A stretch of DNA of 64,000 bases from Apostichopus japonicus (lineage: Eukaryota > Echinodermata > Holothuroidea > Aspidochirotida > Stichopodidae): assembly GCF_037975245.1 (NCBI RefSeq), contig NC_092574.1, positions 12,303,213-12,367,212 on the forward strand. The letters run 5' to 3'. Numbering within the stretch: position 1 is the first letter of the stretch; each line of letters opens with the position of its first letter. The notes beneath the pieces are model-generated. The model did no database searches. It saw nothing but the letters and a program-made list of their open reading frames with translations, and had not been told where the DNA came from. Positions 43,001 to 63,975 of the stretch are shown here, piece after piece. The translations under genes were made by a program, and so were the position numbers.

Positions 43001-45950
43001 CACAGTGTACCTGTTAAATACTGTTTATTCTCATTTTCTCTTTAGATCTGGCACCAAAGTCTCTTAACAACACATTGTTGTTCATGTCACCTTTAAGAAA
43101 AGTAGCATCTACTGAGTCTCTCGTAAGTGAAGCATACATCAAATAATGCATTGTCACACAACCTTTGATGTTTTTTTTTACTGAATTTGTTTTAAACAGC
43201 CAGATTCTCTACTTACTCTATCAGGAGAGGCATGAAAGCTCTTCCCAAAATAGCAAAGTAGTTTCTTATAGAAAAGTAGTTTCAAATAGAAAAGTAGTTT
43301 CTTTCTGCTTATTGAAGTGTAATTATTTACCCTCATTTTAGTTCAGTAGCCGTTTCTGATGTGCCTATCCTATCCTATCTAGATATCTTTATCATCTTAT
43401 ACATAAACTAAGATATATATAAAAAATAAATAACTGTTGATAACCTACTATTAATGTCAGTTTAGAGGTGATAGAACTTTGGCAATGGGAGGGGGGAGGA
43501 GAAGGATCATATGTGTCTTACTTTCTATGCCACTCCATGGTCTGACTGACATTCTAGTTTTTAAAAAGTGAGCACTGGAGATAAATGAAAATTGTGATTA
43601 TTACTGACAATTGATGTCAGAGCTGATGTAAGACTGCTGTTGTTGAAATGTCTGGATTTTTGAACATGCATCTTCATTTGCTCCACAGCCTCCTTCTGGA
43701 AGTACACAAACAAAGAGGAGAGTTTCTCGCAGTCAAGATGACAGAAGACTCAAGGAACTGGAATCAGAGGTAAGAAGAAAACTTGTCAAATAAGTTTGTT
43801 AGGTGGTAAAATGTATTTCAGAATTCAACTAACATCTAGAACTAAGTGAACAAGCTTGCAAAGTTCCTTTGTTGTTAATATTTCCGACACATTAACGTTA
43901 TTAATTTTGTCCATTTCTGCAGAAATTTGATAACATTTAGTGGCTAACTTAGTACTACTACAGTAGTTCTACAGAAAATCATAAAACCAAGTTTACCGTC
44001 TATATACTCCAAACTTATTGCAGTACAGGGTTTAAATCATAGATATACATGTGGCAAAATGTTTAGTATTCTCTACATTTTCAATCTTAATCATTTATCT
44101 CTGATGACCATTCAATTGTTGTGGCATATTTAAAGCTAGATCTTTGTGGATTATGTTAGGTAATCAACATGATCTTGGTGTACACTTATTTTTCATTGCT
44201 TTGAAAGGTACAAAGATTGGTTAAATACCAGGCTTACTTGGATCGTCAACGGCAGCAAGAGAAAGATGAAGTTACAAGACTGGAGGGTAATCTTCAGAGA
44301 ACACTAAAAGAAAAGTCTGAATTACAGGCAACTCTGGCCAAAACCGAGAAACAACTGCTTGACACTACCAAAGCAAGAGACACCCTGAAAGCTAAGGTAA
44401 CTATTTATACCTATAGCGATAGAAGCTAACATAGTCTAGATGTATCAATACTTCTAGACTCCTAGATGTTAGGCATTTGTTAAATTTAAAAATGCAGTAC
44501 CTTGTAGATTTTTGTTTGTTTTTGTTTTTAATTTGCAACTGTCAGGTCAAAAGTCTCCTTCTTAGCTTCTTAGTTCTAAACCTCCTTCTCCTAAGTAAAG
44601 ATGTTGTTTTAAACTTGTATAACAGTTAGTAAGGCCACATCTTGAGTACACTACACAAATTTTGGAGTTCTTTTAATGAAAAGGATAAATTAGTAGTACT
44701 GAAACAGGTTCAGAGGAGAGCTACTAGGATTATTTCCAATATTTGGCAACTACCTTGTGAAAGTTGTTTAAGAGCTCTTGGGCTAACTACACTTGACTTG
44801 AGGAGAGTCCAAGGTGACATGATACAGGTTTATGAGTTCCTCACAATTAGTGATTCTTTAGGTGCTTGTGATTTTTTGAAGGTTGCAACTATTTCTCATA
44901 GTTATAGTGTAAAATTACTGAAAGATTTTCTCGTCTGGCTGTTAGAAAACTTGGCTTGTGAAAGAATGGAATAACTTGCCAGAATGGGATGTTAGTTCTG
45001 ACTCTGTGCTGTCTTTTAAGAAAACATTGATACTATCTAAGAGTGGTCGTATGTAATGGGGTTAAGGGTGCACTTTTTAATTGATTAACTAATTTTTATA
45101 TATTTATTTCCTTTTATATGTTTTTGTGTGTATTCCTGTGCTGGGGTTGCATGGTTGGACTTTCCACGGGGCATGTGCTCTTCTTGGCCCTTTAACCTGT
45201 TATGTTCTGTGAAGTTCAAAGGAAATGTCTTGGTTGAGTAATTAGAGGTTAATTAAAACAATGGATTACCATTTCAGCACATGACAGTATCATCATTTCA
45301 GCCTTAAAGGAGCATGCCAGGGATTTAGCATATATTTTAAAGGTAGATAATCCGAAAACAGTAATAGCTAGAGAAACGTTTCTTGCACTGGTATGTTCCT
45401 GTTTTGTTGGAACTAAGCATATCCAGACTAAACTTTTTGCCTAATCTCATCCTTTAAAAGTTATCTTGTAAGTCAACTTTTGCAATTACAACTTCCTTTG
45501 TTTTGCGATGTACAGAATGTGCTTGGTATACAGCGCCTACTGAAAAGTGGCCTATATTTATTATACACAACTGTTCAGGCAGTGACATTTGGCTGTAATT
45601 AATGCAATATGCCTCCTTTAACTGTTTGGCTTTAGAGAATTTACAATTACACTGAGCATGAAGAAAAAAAAACCTGTGTAACAACTCAAGTAGACTAATT
45701 CCAACTTTCCAAGTGGAGATTGAAGATTAGTAACCATGAGTTCACTGAATGATACAAATCCATCTCTTTCTTTTACAGCTGGAAGGAATAGAAATATCAC
45801 AGAAGCGACATGACGGCCAACAAAACAAAGAAATGCACCTACTGCAGGACCAGCTGCAGAGTAAAACTGAGGTCAGTTATAAACCCTAACATATAATGTC
45901 TGTTTTAACATCCTTTCCTAGCATGCTACTTTCTGACATGCTGGGTAACA

Positions 45951-45995
<45 letters not shown>

Positions 45996-45997
45996 AG

Positions 45998-46034
<37 letters not shown>

Positions 46035-46381
46035 GTGTGTGACCCATTTTGCAGTTTTTGGACTCATCAGGCAAAGGTAGGAATCTGACCTCAGACTTTA
46101 GTGTCACAGACTGGACCAAAGTGAGTGTACTGGTGTGTGAATGCGTATGAACTGGCTTCCTATCAACAAGATTAGAACAGTCAGTTTCTGAAGTAAATAG
46201 AGCATTTGTACCAATATTCTGAGATGATACACTAAGGTTCATTGACTTTGGATTAACTTTAACATATTTGTAATACTTTTCTAGGAGCTACAGAGACTGG
46301 AAACGCAGATGGGCTGTAAAGTGAAATCTCTGGAAGTAGACATCATCTCTTTGAAGTCGCAGATTCAGTAGTTGGAGGAAG
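40095..46381 (+). CDS. HMMR: HMMR (RHAMM)-like spindle/centrosome coiled-coil protein, N-terminal exons only
   Basis: Seven in-phase exons: 40095-40134, 41910-42005, 43046-43122, 43689-43769, 44208-44396, 45779-45871, 46285-46381. The start MSFPKAKRFLEVK matches the HMMR N-terminus (MSFPKAPLKRF). Exon 2 has APDQYNV and ERFMEPK like the vertebrate SPGAYDV and QRFKQQK segments. Exon 5 (KEKSELQATLAKTEKQLLD) matches the REKTSLSANNATLEKQL coiled coil. HMMR is a microtubule-associated spindle and centrosome protein. Exon 7 reaches an in-frame TAG at 46379-46381 after KSQIQ; the frame then stays open for ten coil-like codons (LEEDRTGLG), as if CAG had become TAG. The usual protein exceeds 700 residues; only about 190 are here. 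Truncated gene or young pseudogene. Confidence 0.8.
40561..40826. mobile_element. MITE-like inverted-repeat element in HMMR-like intron 1
   Basis: Begins GTGGCTATTCTTAC and ends GTAAGAATAGCCAC, with further inverse copies of TTCTTACGA inside. The centre (40670-40720) has TAACCCTAAC-type runs resembling degenerate telomere repeat. TSD not resolved. Confidence 0.55.
41420..41720. repeat. Dispersed repeat, copy in HMMR-like intron 1
   Basis: Shares CATGGCGGAAAGG, CACTGGATAG (CGCTGGATAG in the other copy), GTAGTTAAGACAA, ATTGGGGA and TGTCTTCAAATATATAATA, in the same order, with 50110-50345 in the SUMO-like intron. Family unidentified. Confidence 0.65.
42140..42840. repeat. Tandem duplication (about 210 bp) followed by 70-80-bp repeats
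   Basis: The segment beginning GGTGGAAGGC with GTGCTTGTACGG and AGTAGATTCTAGTACAGTGCC occurs near 42147 and again near 42357. After 42540, units with GTTACTGGAGCCATGAAACATG and CTTGTGGCCTTTGGT repeat about four times. All lie in HMMR-like intron 2. Confidence 0.8.
44625..45060 (+). pseudogene. LINE (non-LTR retrotransposon) 3' end relic
   Basis: Broken frames read VRPHLEYTTQI, FNEKDKLVVLKQVQRRATR, RALGLTTLDLRRVQGDMIQVY and VKEWNNLP, the typical C-terminal end of a non-LTR reverse transcriptase polyprotein. Frameshifts and stops separate the pieces. It lies in HMMR-like intron 5 in sense orientation and is not functional. Confidence 0.85.
45950..46030. repeat. (TA)n microsatellite with TG tail
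   Basis: TA array in the last HMMR-like intron, interrupted once by CAGTATG and ending in TGTGTGTG. Confidence 0.9.
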
Positions 46382-46766
46382 ACAGAACGGGTTTGGGTAC
46401 TTGATTTCCTTTTGTCTCGCTGCATTAAAGGACCTGTACTGCACTGTAAATGAACCTCAAGTTTAACGTTCATGGAAGTGATTTCAGGAAACATTGCGAC
46501 TCTACAATCTTTGCAGCTCCCGAGTTGTATGCCTTGGGCACTGTGCCATGTAGATAATAAACACACACATACACATAGAGCCCCAGTTAACTGTAGTGAC
46601 CAGAAAATACCGCAAACTGTATCAACAATATCTATTCAGCGAAATCCTTTCGCAGATAAAATGGATACATCAAAATGTTTATTGGCAGCAAGAAGAGTCA
46701 GACTGATGAAACAGATCATTCAAACTTAGGAAGAAAAAGACAGACCAATACCATAACGGCTTCACT

Positions 46767-48015
<1,249 letters not shown>

Positions 48016-48088
48016 GTCAAATGTCTGTGGCCAAAGCCTGCAGACTCTAATTTGGCTAGGTAGACTAAAACCGATCCTGCTTTCATAC

Positions 48089-51035
48089 CTGCTTATCACA
48101 GTATGCTTTCTTCAGCTTCCTCGAGGGTGTTGACCTTTTGATTTTAAATTGAACGGTTGAACCTTCCTGCAAAAAAAAATATGTAAGATGGTGTTGGTAA
48201 ACTAATTATCTCTCACAACATCCACTCGTACACAGGAAATTCTACTGTTTAGTATACATTAGTGATGGGAACAGGTACCAGGGGACCGACCGAAAAGAAA
48301 TTACTAACCAGTACACAGTAGTACATAGTGCAAGTATGATATCGTGGAGTCGTACTTTAAAGGTGCCAAAACTGTCTTGTAAGAAATTGTAAATTGTCTT
48401 GCATCAAATTGCTTAATTTGAGCAATTAAATACAAGTATATCCCCACAAATGCTTCAAGGAGTTCAATCACTCAAATCCCATTTTCACGAGTGCTGTGGT
48501 TGATGTCATTACCTCATGATGTCAGCTTTGCATAAGTTGTATTAGAGATAGCTAAATAATAACTAAAATGAGTCAAACGTTGGAATGATCAGCAGGCAAA
48601 TGGTTTGACAAGCTACAGTAAATGATGTTATGTTATTACATGTCTTTAATACAAAGAAAGATTGATACTCACAGAACCAATTACCCTCAGGGTGATGTGT
48701 TCTGATTCATCTTTCACATCCTACAGACAAAAAAACAAATTGGAGAAAGTAACATTTTTGACAAAAAAGTCAGAAAAAATTATATACGCGGGTTATATGT
48801 ACGCCTAGCTCAGGTATGATAAATTGCAGTGCGGTATGAGTGCGGGAACTATTGGTTCACAAAATGTACTGTACCAGATGTCATCGTTGCCGATGTGTGC
48901 TATTTGCTTAGCGGGACCAAATGGAAATTTCCGCTTTTTCGAGGTCGGGCAGAGGTCAATACTGCCCATTTACTAGTTGCCTTTCATATCCACCTCGATT
49001 TGCATACTTATGTAATCGATGCACAATTACGTATTTTGAAGTGCACATGCTTCATTCCTCTCCTGGCTCAGAGAGGCGTCGCATGTGTTCCTGTAGCACT
49101 GTTCCTTAGTATGTAAGTATTCTAATTGTTTTATATAAGTATTAAGGGGCTTGATATTGTCAATATCGCATTATAGATATTTGTCTTTAATGTGGTGTCG
49201 CTGCATGCTTGTGCCTGTTATTTATTATTGCCTTTTTACTGTGTATTTGTTGTTTGCTTATTTGTAAGAGTATCTGGAGTAGAATATATCGCCAGAGGTT
49301 ATTACTTTGTTGGTGTTCTGTACATTCTCCAGAAAGCCGCCATTAACCCCAGAAAGCCGCCGTTAACCCCAGAAAGCCGCCGTTAATCCCTGTAAACCCC
49401 TGTACACCGCAGTTTGTCGTGCTGTTGGTTTTGCCCGGTAACGATTGTAAGTTAATTATAAAGAATGTAATTGTCGCCAATCTTTCTCTATGTCTTTTTT
49501 CATGTTACCAAATGTTATTTGTTATACTTCTTCCTTTTTGTGCATTGTTTTATAAGAAGAAATATAATGTATTAATATGTTATTATTAATTTGTTCAATT
49601 CATGTGTTTATTTCACCAATGTTTGTATATTGATGTATTGATATCTTTACTTTCTAGTTTTCACCGTGGTCTTGTTCAAACCACGCGTGTGAATAAATGG
49701 GCTAAAACATACAACCACCTTGTTCAGCTTCATTGAGCGTCGTCTCGGTGACACCAGAACTTAAATTCATCACAGGGCAATGCTAAGGGCGATACAAATA
49801 CAAAAAATGATATGACCGAAAGGACTGAACCCCTTTTTCCTCTAAACAATTCCATTTAAAGTTGAAGGGTTGGGCGTTATTTGTTATTTCAGTTCTCTGT
49901 GTGCCGTGTACCAGTGTCTTTCCATAAGAATCCCAAGATCATTAAAGGGCTCGAGTAGTGAGAGATGGTTAAGGAACTAGTCTGTAGATTACTTTACATT
50001 AAGTACTTTAAAAAGGAGAGAAAACACTTCATGTCAGATACAACAACAACAACAACAAAAAGTTAGTATTACTCTAAAACGAAGAAACAATACTCCATTA
50101 CTCTTTCGGCCATGGCGGAAAGGTACATTTAAGGTATGGATTTGACCTTGGTGTACAGGAATGTATCAGGGAAGCATTCTCTGATAAGGAAAGTATACAC
50201 TGCTTCAAATGTGAAGGTTCGCTGGATAGCCTGAATTGTAGTTAAGACAATATTGGGGAGTTGATGCACTATACAGGTTGATTGAATAGTTTGAATTGTA
50301 AGTTCATAAGTGTTGATACATGATTGTCTTCAAATATATAATAGTTGAATAAATCTAATAAAATAAGGCTGATAGTTTATTAAAAAGTACGATTCTGATT
50401 GTAGGTTTAAGTGACTTATTTTGTGGATTTTTCGGGGCTTGGTATAGTTCATATACAAATTAATGGCGGAATGGCACATTTTCTATGGCGAAAAGAGCAC
50501 ATTTTCTATGGCGGAAAGTACCGATGGAGGAATGACACGTCCCCCGCCTATAGTAGTACAGGCAAAACAGTTGTAAATTGCTCAATCATTGATGTTTTGT
50601 GCCCACTTTCGTGAATTCATTTAGGCCTACGTTACTATGTCTGTGTCTAGATAATAACCTTGCATTTGGAGAAAATTCATTTCAGTTCAACTTATATTTC
50701 CGAAAGGCATGGAATCGAGGTTATTGTTCTGGAAATGCTTATTTCGATTCGCGAATTTCGGATCGCTGCTGTGTGCATGTTGTAACGCTAGGCCTGTGTT
50801 CCTACCGCTGGGCATGTTCGAGCCCAACGGCCGGTTATAGGCTTCCTAGCCTAGGCCTATATCATTGTGACTAATCGGTTAGGCCTAGCCTAACTTTTGT
50901 TAGCTTTGTTTACAAGGAACAAAAAAATATTGTTCTCGATGTTTGGTGTAGGAGTTAGACTCATATATCACATTGGGTGGTGAACTCCTCAACAGCACAT
51001 GCATGGTGATACATTACCTTTTTCTGCTCAGACAT
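48089..51035 (-). CDS. SUMO: SUMO-like ubiquitin-family modifier, exons 1-3, last exon not found
   Basis: SUMO is conjugated to lysines of nuclear proteins. Exon 1 (51018-51035) encodes MSEQKK, exon 2 (48673-48720) DVKDESEHITLRVIGS and exon 3 (48089-48166) EGSTVQFKIKRSTP...KKAYCDKQ. All three are phase 0 with GT/AG ends. The order matches the SUMO N-terminus, the first beta strand (HINLKVAGQ) and the [21 protein letters not shown] segment. Changes from SUMO1/2/3 occur in TPLSKLM, which here reads TPSRKLK. The final exon with RFRFDG, the acidic loop and the C-terminal GG is not recognisable to the left, where the 620-bp duplication begins. The gene may be rearranged, or the last exon may lie further away. 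Confidence 0.82.
49330..49390. repeat. Three-copy 20-bp tandem repeat
   Basis: CAGAAAGCCGCCATTAACCC followed by two copies with CGTTAA in place of CATTAA. Confidence 0.85.
50110..50345. repeat. Dispersed repeat, copy in SUMO-like intron 1
   Basis: Partner of 41420-41720; shared ordered motifs include CATGGCGGAAAGG, GTAGTTAAGACAA, ATTGGGGA and TGTCTTCAAATATATAATA. Confidence 0.65.
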
Positions 51036-51319
51036 TTTGACAGGATAGATGAAATAAACGCCGGCGGTTGGTTGACTGCGTGCTGACTTCCCGCACTTCG
51101 TCTTCAGGGCATACACTAACAAGTATCAATGCCGCTTCACATGCCATAGGTCGGATCCGATCTTCGCGGTGCTAGAGTATGGCGCGCCGTATGTATTACT
51201 TTATTTATGTTGTCGTCGCGGAGACTTAGGTAGTCATATTGAAGTGATCTGGATAAATCCATGTAGATTAGATTCATAGCATAAAACGCGAAATGTCATG
51301 TCAGATGCATGCTCTCTAA

Positions 51320-51790
51320 TACGAATATGTAAGAAAAACGATAATCCAAGTTCAACGATGATATTCCAAGTTTTTCGAGCGACGATACAGGTTTATCGTT
51401 GAGGAACCTGGATTTTCGACCTGTAATACAAGTTAGGTTTAGCGGTTGATGCTACAGATTTTGGGACCGATAATCCAAGGTTTTCCATTGATAATGCAAA
51501 TTTATATGGACGATAAACCTTCTTTCTTTCTTTTTTCCTAACGACAATCCACATTTATCGTTTTTGTTGAAAACCTGAGAGATAAATTTATTGGTATATA
51601 TATCCGGGTTTTTCGACCGAAAATCGGTTTATCACCAGATAATCTTAGATTATCAGTCGAAAGCCTGGATTTTTGACGAAAACCTGGATTTTCGATGAAA
51701 AGCTGGATTATCGGCAAATACCGTTATTAACATCGTAATCCTGAAATATTCGAGATATTCCAGGTTCATGGGTTGGTAATCAGGGGTTTA
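51320..51790. repeat. Degenerate repeats of the AACCTGGATTTTCGA type
   Basis: Variants of CGATAATCCAGGTTTTTCGA in both orientations recur about every 25-35 bases over 470 bp. The unit is partly self-complementary. Confidence 0.65.
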
Positions 51791-54177
51791 AACTGAAAAC
51801 CGGGAACATTCATTATTAGGCATTTGGCTTGCCATATGAGTATCAAGCGTAATAGCTGTTCCTTCCATTGGGGTGATTCACATTTAAAAGGAAAGGGGAC
51901 TGGGGTTGCGAATGAATTAGTTAGAATTCGTGCCCAGGCTATATATTGGGTGACTTATCCTTAAAAGTATCACAAATATACATCATGACACAAACACACT
52001 TACACACGCATGAGAGCCAAAAATACGCGACGCATCGTCAAATTGATAATAGAAATTTTTGTATATTTCTGAAACAAACAACTGGTGAACATTAAACTAT
52101 AACTATACCAAATCAGCAGTTAACGAGCATATTGCGCTTAAGTATCATCCCGGCCTGCATACCATTAACTGTGACTCACAGTTAATGGCCCGTTAGCTGC
52201 TCAAGTTCAACATGCACCTTACATATTTTGCGCGAAAATCGTCTCGAAAGTTACCAAATTTAGCAAAAGGAGGAACGTTTTCGTCAGCAGAATGGCTTAT
52301 TATCTAACGATAAGTCATATAAACGTTATATGTATTACATATGCATTGTTCATGCATAAAGGTCACGTCGGGCTGCCTCAGTACTGCGCAATAAGTGTTA
52401 ATTTTCGGGATTACTGACCACCCCTTACACTGTTCCAATGTGCGAACGCCGTTTGATGCACACATCAGTCGCACATGTTCGGTTTATAGGTTTATAGGCT
52501 CCAGTTTGGCGACTACGGTTTGTCCTTTGCAAAATGGTTTCCGTTTGCTCCTTGAATCTCAAAGATCTGTTGTTAAAACTTCTACCCAAATATGTTAGGT
52601 AACTCACACAATATTTGTCAGCCATATATAGTCCTGTTTTACTGCCTCATGATTTATCTAATCTCACAATGATATCGAGGTAATAAACGGATGATTTGGA
52701 TTCACGAAGAGCAATGAAAAAGGAGGCAATATGTTTGATATCAATTCACCTAAATATTTGTTTATACAATTTCACATGTAGTTTAGGCCACCTTGCTAAA
52801 GTCTCTTAGTGATCCATTCACCTTGCAGTAGCTGTTGTATATTGAAATCGTTATGACGATCTATTGTTCCATATCAAAGATTCATGGTTAATGTTTATTT
52901 CCAGTTGCCATCGGAATTATATCAATCAGAAACTAACATTGAAATATGTCATATTATTTCAGAGGTCTTTCTTGTTTCATTGCAAGACGTTAGGTAAATA
53001 ACACACCTCGTATTGTGATGACAAACTCCGGTGCAATTTTACTGTTTTAAAAACTTTCCTGCATTTAAATACAGAATTTGCCCCTACTTGATACTACAAG
53101 TCATAGTTTTACTTAATCAACATGATTAAAGTAAATCCAAACCCCTCTTTAATAGCATTCACCCTAGTTAGTAATCCTTTCAATAATGTTTAGAGAACAA
53201 GTTATAAAACTGGTTTAAAAAGGTGAGTTTTGATGTTGATCTATTTCCCCATATTAACCTGTCAGCCCATTCACTAGCTGTTGTGAGTTTCGTCTCAGAT
53301 GACGTGGATTCAGCATTAAGTTGAAAATGTATACTTTTAAAGTAAATTTTATTTGTAAATATGTGAAATAATTAAGTATTTTTGTTAATTAATTAATGAG
53401 ATGTCTTCTTTGTCGTCTATATGTAGACCTAATCCGTTTTAAGAGCCATCTAAAATAACAAAGACGCCTTTATATCATGAAAAGTTCATATTCGCGTATT
53501 TATTGTTATATAAATCGGCACATCTTAAATGTTTCTATATTCTTCGTCAACTTGCATTCTCAAAGAAGATTTTTAGTACATATTCTTATATTTAGTCCAT
53601 GATCATAGAACCATCCCCTAAGAGCGTATGTGCCCAAATGCTAAAGGATAGTTTCGACATATTGCTATTAATTTAAGTAAAGTGTAGCATAAGTTAATCT
53701 TCGTTAGCCGAAATAAAGATAAACTTCATATTGAAAAAGAAATGCGCTTAGTAAGAACACCAAAACATGCATACTTTGGTCTCGTTCTGCCAACACATAC
53801 TTTCAATTGGTCGTTCTGCGTTCAAACGGATAGGTACAGAGTACGTCAAAACAACGGATGCTCCTCTTGCAGTTTTTTTTTTTTTGGAAGATATTACTCT
53901 GTTAAAATTCTTTTAATAGTTGAAGTTAACTTCTGTAGTAATTAACGCGTCACATTCAGTTTTTTTAAATACGAAATCCGGCAGAGAGAAACAGTTCGCT
54001 TAAAATTGTTTAGGAAATGAAAACTTTTTAAAGTTTCTTTTGAAGTCTTATTATCACCTTATTGTGTATTGGACTTTTATACAGTACATAGGTTGTATTA
54101 GAGAACGTGTATGTATATACGTTTATGTAATATCTGGTGCGTTTATTAATGCAGTATGCATGCGTAAAGCTTAACCA

Positions 54178-54530
54178 GTCTTGAAGCATTCAGTGCAAGG
54201 CAATTATTAAAGAGAACATGTCTTCGGCATATAGAATTTGCTATCTGCAGGTTAATTGTGACGAATCACGAGGAGACATATTAGGATTGGGGCTTTCGGG
54301 GCGTTTGGGTCTTACAAGTATATAAGGGTAGAATTAACAGGAAAGGTATCAACTCATGTTAATCAACAGTCTTGAAGCATTCAGTGCAAGGCAATTATTA
54401 AAGAGAACATGTCTTCGGCATATAGAATTTGCTATCTGCAGGTTAATTGTGACGAATAACGAGGAGACATATGAGGATTGGGGCTTTCGGGGCGTTTGGG
54501 CCTTTATATATATACGGGGAAAGGAAATGT
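54178..54530. repeat. Two-copy tandem repeat, offset about 189 bp
   Basis: GTCTTGAAGCATTCAGTGCA through GGGGCTTTCGGGGCGTTTGG occurs at 54178 and 54367 with few differences (for example CGAATCACGAGG against CGAATAACGAGG). It lies downstream of the second C3-type gene. Confidence 0.9.
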
Positions 54531-54630
54531 CGGTTCCTGCCTGAATCATGAAAATTTATATTTACCCTTTTTGCAGTTTGTATGGAAAAAAAAGAAGAAG
54601 CTCATAGAAAATAGTTTTGAGAAACATTAC

Positions 54631-54636
54631 TTTATT
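54631..54636 (-). promoter_or_regulatory. Candidate poly(A) signal for the second C3-type gene
   Basis: AATAAA on the minus strand about 610 bases downstream of the stop codon. This is plausible for 3' UTR length, but the hexamer is common in AT-rich DNA. Confidence 0.25.
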
Positions 54637-55244
54637 GTCAAAGACAAAGCTATATAACTATAGCACTGTTCATGAGATGTTTAGCTACCCACTCTACTAC
54701 CACTTTCACATTTAAAAAGGCTCGATTAATTAGTTTTCAAAAAATCATCGAATATCTACTTCAAACTAAGAACTAGAAGTATAGTTAATTGATGGCTAAT
54801 CACTTCATTAAAATTCTTTAGGATGTCTCTTGTTCCAAAGATTTCCACCTTCCGGTTGCAGTTTGCAACTCTCGCTCATTGGTCCCAAAGTGATACATAT
54901 CTTTAATTGACCTTATTTCTCTTGATTTATCCTATTCATGAGATCAAAACAAATGACAGAACGACATACTGATTTATAGCATGGCGACGTTAGACTTAAA
55001 AAAAACCTGCAGATTACTGATTGAAAGCAGCTCTCCGTTCTCTTGTTATAAGAGGAAAAGAAATGAAATGAAATCTGAGAAAAGTCGTAAGACATGCTAC
55101 CTAAGTTTAACTCTAAAATTATGGATAATAGAGATTGGAAAAATAGAGTATTAATACCAATACCAGCTGCCACATATTCTCTACTTATTTTAATTCCACG
55201 TTGCTGCTTTAAAAAAATTTGAATTAAAATTCAACGTTTTTTAA

Positions 55245-63076
<7,832 letters not shown>

Positions 63077-63519
63077 CTGTTATAGGTGAAAAAGTTGCAT
63101 GGATGAAGTTAACATATAACTCAGATAATGCGATCGCGTATTATAGTTATATCCATGAATACTTACACAAAAGCTTACAAATATTAATTATTACAGAGAT
63201 ATCGGCATATTAGTACCACGAAAGAAATAATTTACTAGTATTAGCCTGAAAGTTGGTATATGTATAACACGAAAGAAATAATTAACCACTTGTGGCGATA
63301 TGTGATTTGATTTATAAAAGTATTATCACATTTTCAATTATAGCAATCATAATTAAAACAAAAACAGATATAGAATATGCCACGCGCCGTTCCTGAGTAG
63401 CTGTCCATGAGTTGCAGCAATTTGTGAATGAGTTGAAATTCCTTTGAAAACTTATTGGAAAAGATGGAAAGTTTATCGTAAGACTATAGGCAGTCATAAG
63501 TCGTAGATCGACAATATCG

Positions 63520-63975
63520 TTAAATGTACGAGAAATCGATTTCTGATGAGTTGCGCACAACTGACAATTTCCGTTTTCTCGATGTTTCATTCAAGTTCTA
63601 TGATTATGATTTGACAAAATCGGCATATGTCAAATTAAATTGACACATCACAATTTCTAGCAACTGTTTAAGAGGACTCTATCACATGTCATTACGCTTT
63701 AGATTGGAAGAAACCGCCATATGTACGAGAAATTGACATATGTCAAATAAAATTTACATTTGTTTATTTCTCGCACTCTTATGGAGAACACTTGTCACAT
63801 CTCAATGTGTATCTTTCTTGACTGGAAGTAAACTGTCATTAGTGAAAATATTAGACATATATCGAATAAACTTGGCATTTGTCAGTTTCTCGCTGTCTCA
63901 TTTGGAGGATACATAATTCCTCATACGTCGATTTCAGAACTCATGGCACTCTATAGGAACACCATAAACGTTGAT
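63520..63975. repeat. Dispersed CATATGTCAAATTAAAT-type repeats
   Basis: Several variants of GACATATGTCAAAT followed by TTTCTCGC contexts, ending with CGTCGATTTCAGAACTCATGGCACTCTATAGG. Close relatives occur at 12925-12990 (CGACATATGTCGAATTAAAT) and 32395-32440 (ATGTCGATTTCAGGACTTATAGCACACTATAGG), so this is an interspersed family. Bases 63077-63520 hold no exon that I could recognise. Confidence 0.55.

Larger units (their letters stand above)
48725..51010. other. SUMO-like intron 1
   Basis: No exon recognised. Contains three 20-bp CAGAAAGCCGCCGTTAACCC repeats (49330-49390), a TATATAAG...AATAAA segment ending near 49760 that could be a degraded LTR, and a dispersed repeat (50110-50345) shared with HMMR-like intron 1. 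Confidence 0.55.
51036..55240. other. Intergenic region between SUMO-like and second C3-type gene
   Basis: No exon recognised on either strand. It holds a degenerate repeat at 51320-51790, a 27-bp palindrome at 52162-52188 (CCATTAACTGTGA, C, then its inverse) and a two-copy tandem repeat at 54178-54530. The segment next to 51036 should contain the SUMO-like promoter; no clear TATA box. Confidence 0.6.

Noticed and set aside
44642-44974. 110-codon open frame as a host gene
   Set aside because: Its residues match the C-terminal end of non-LTR reverse transcriptases and adjacent frames are broken, so it is a LINE relic.
49080-49760. Solo LTR in the SUMO-like intron
   Set aside because: TATA-like and AATAAA words are present, but no target duplication or clear TG...CA ends were found, so it was not listed as an element.
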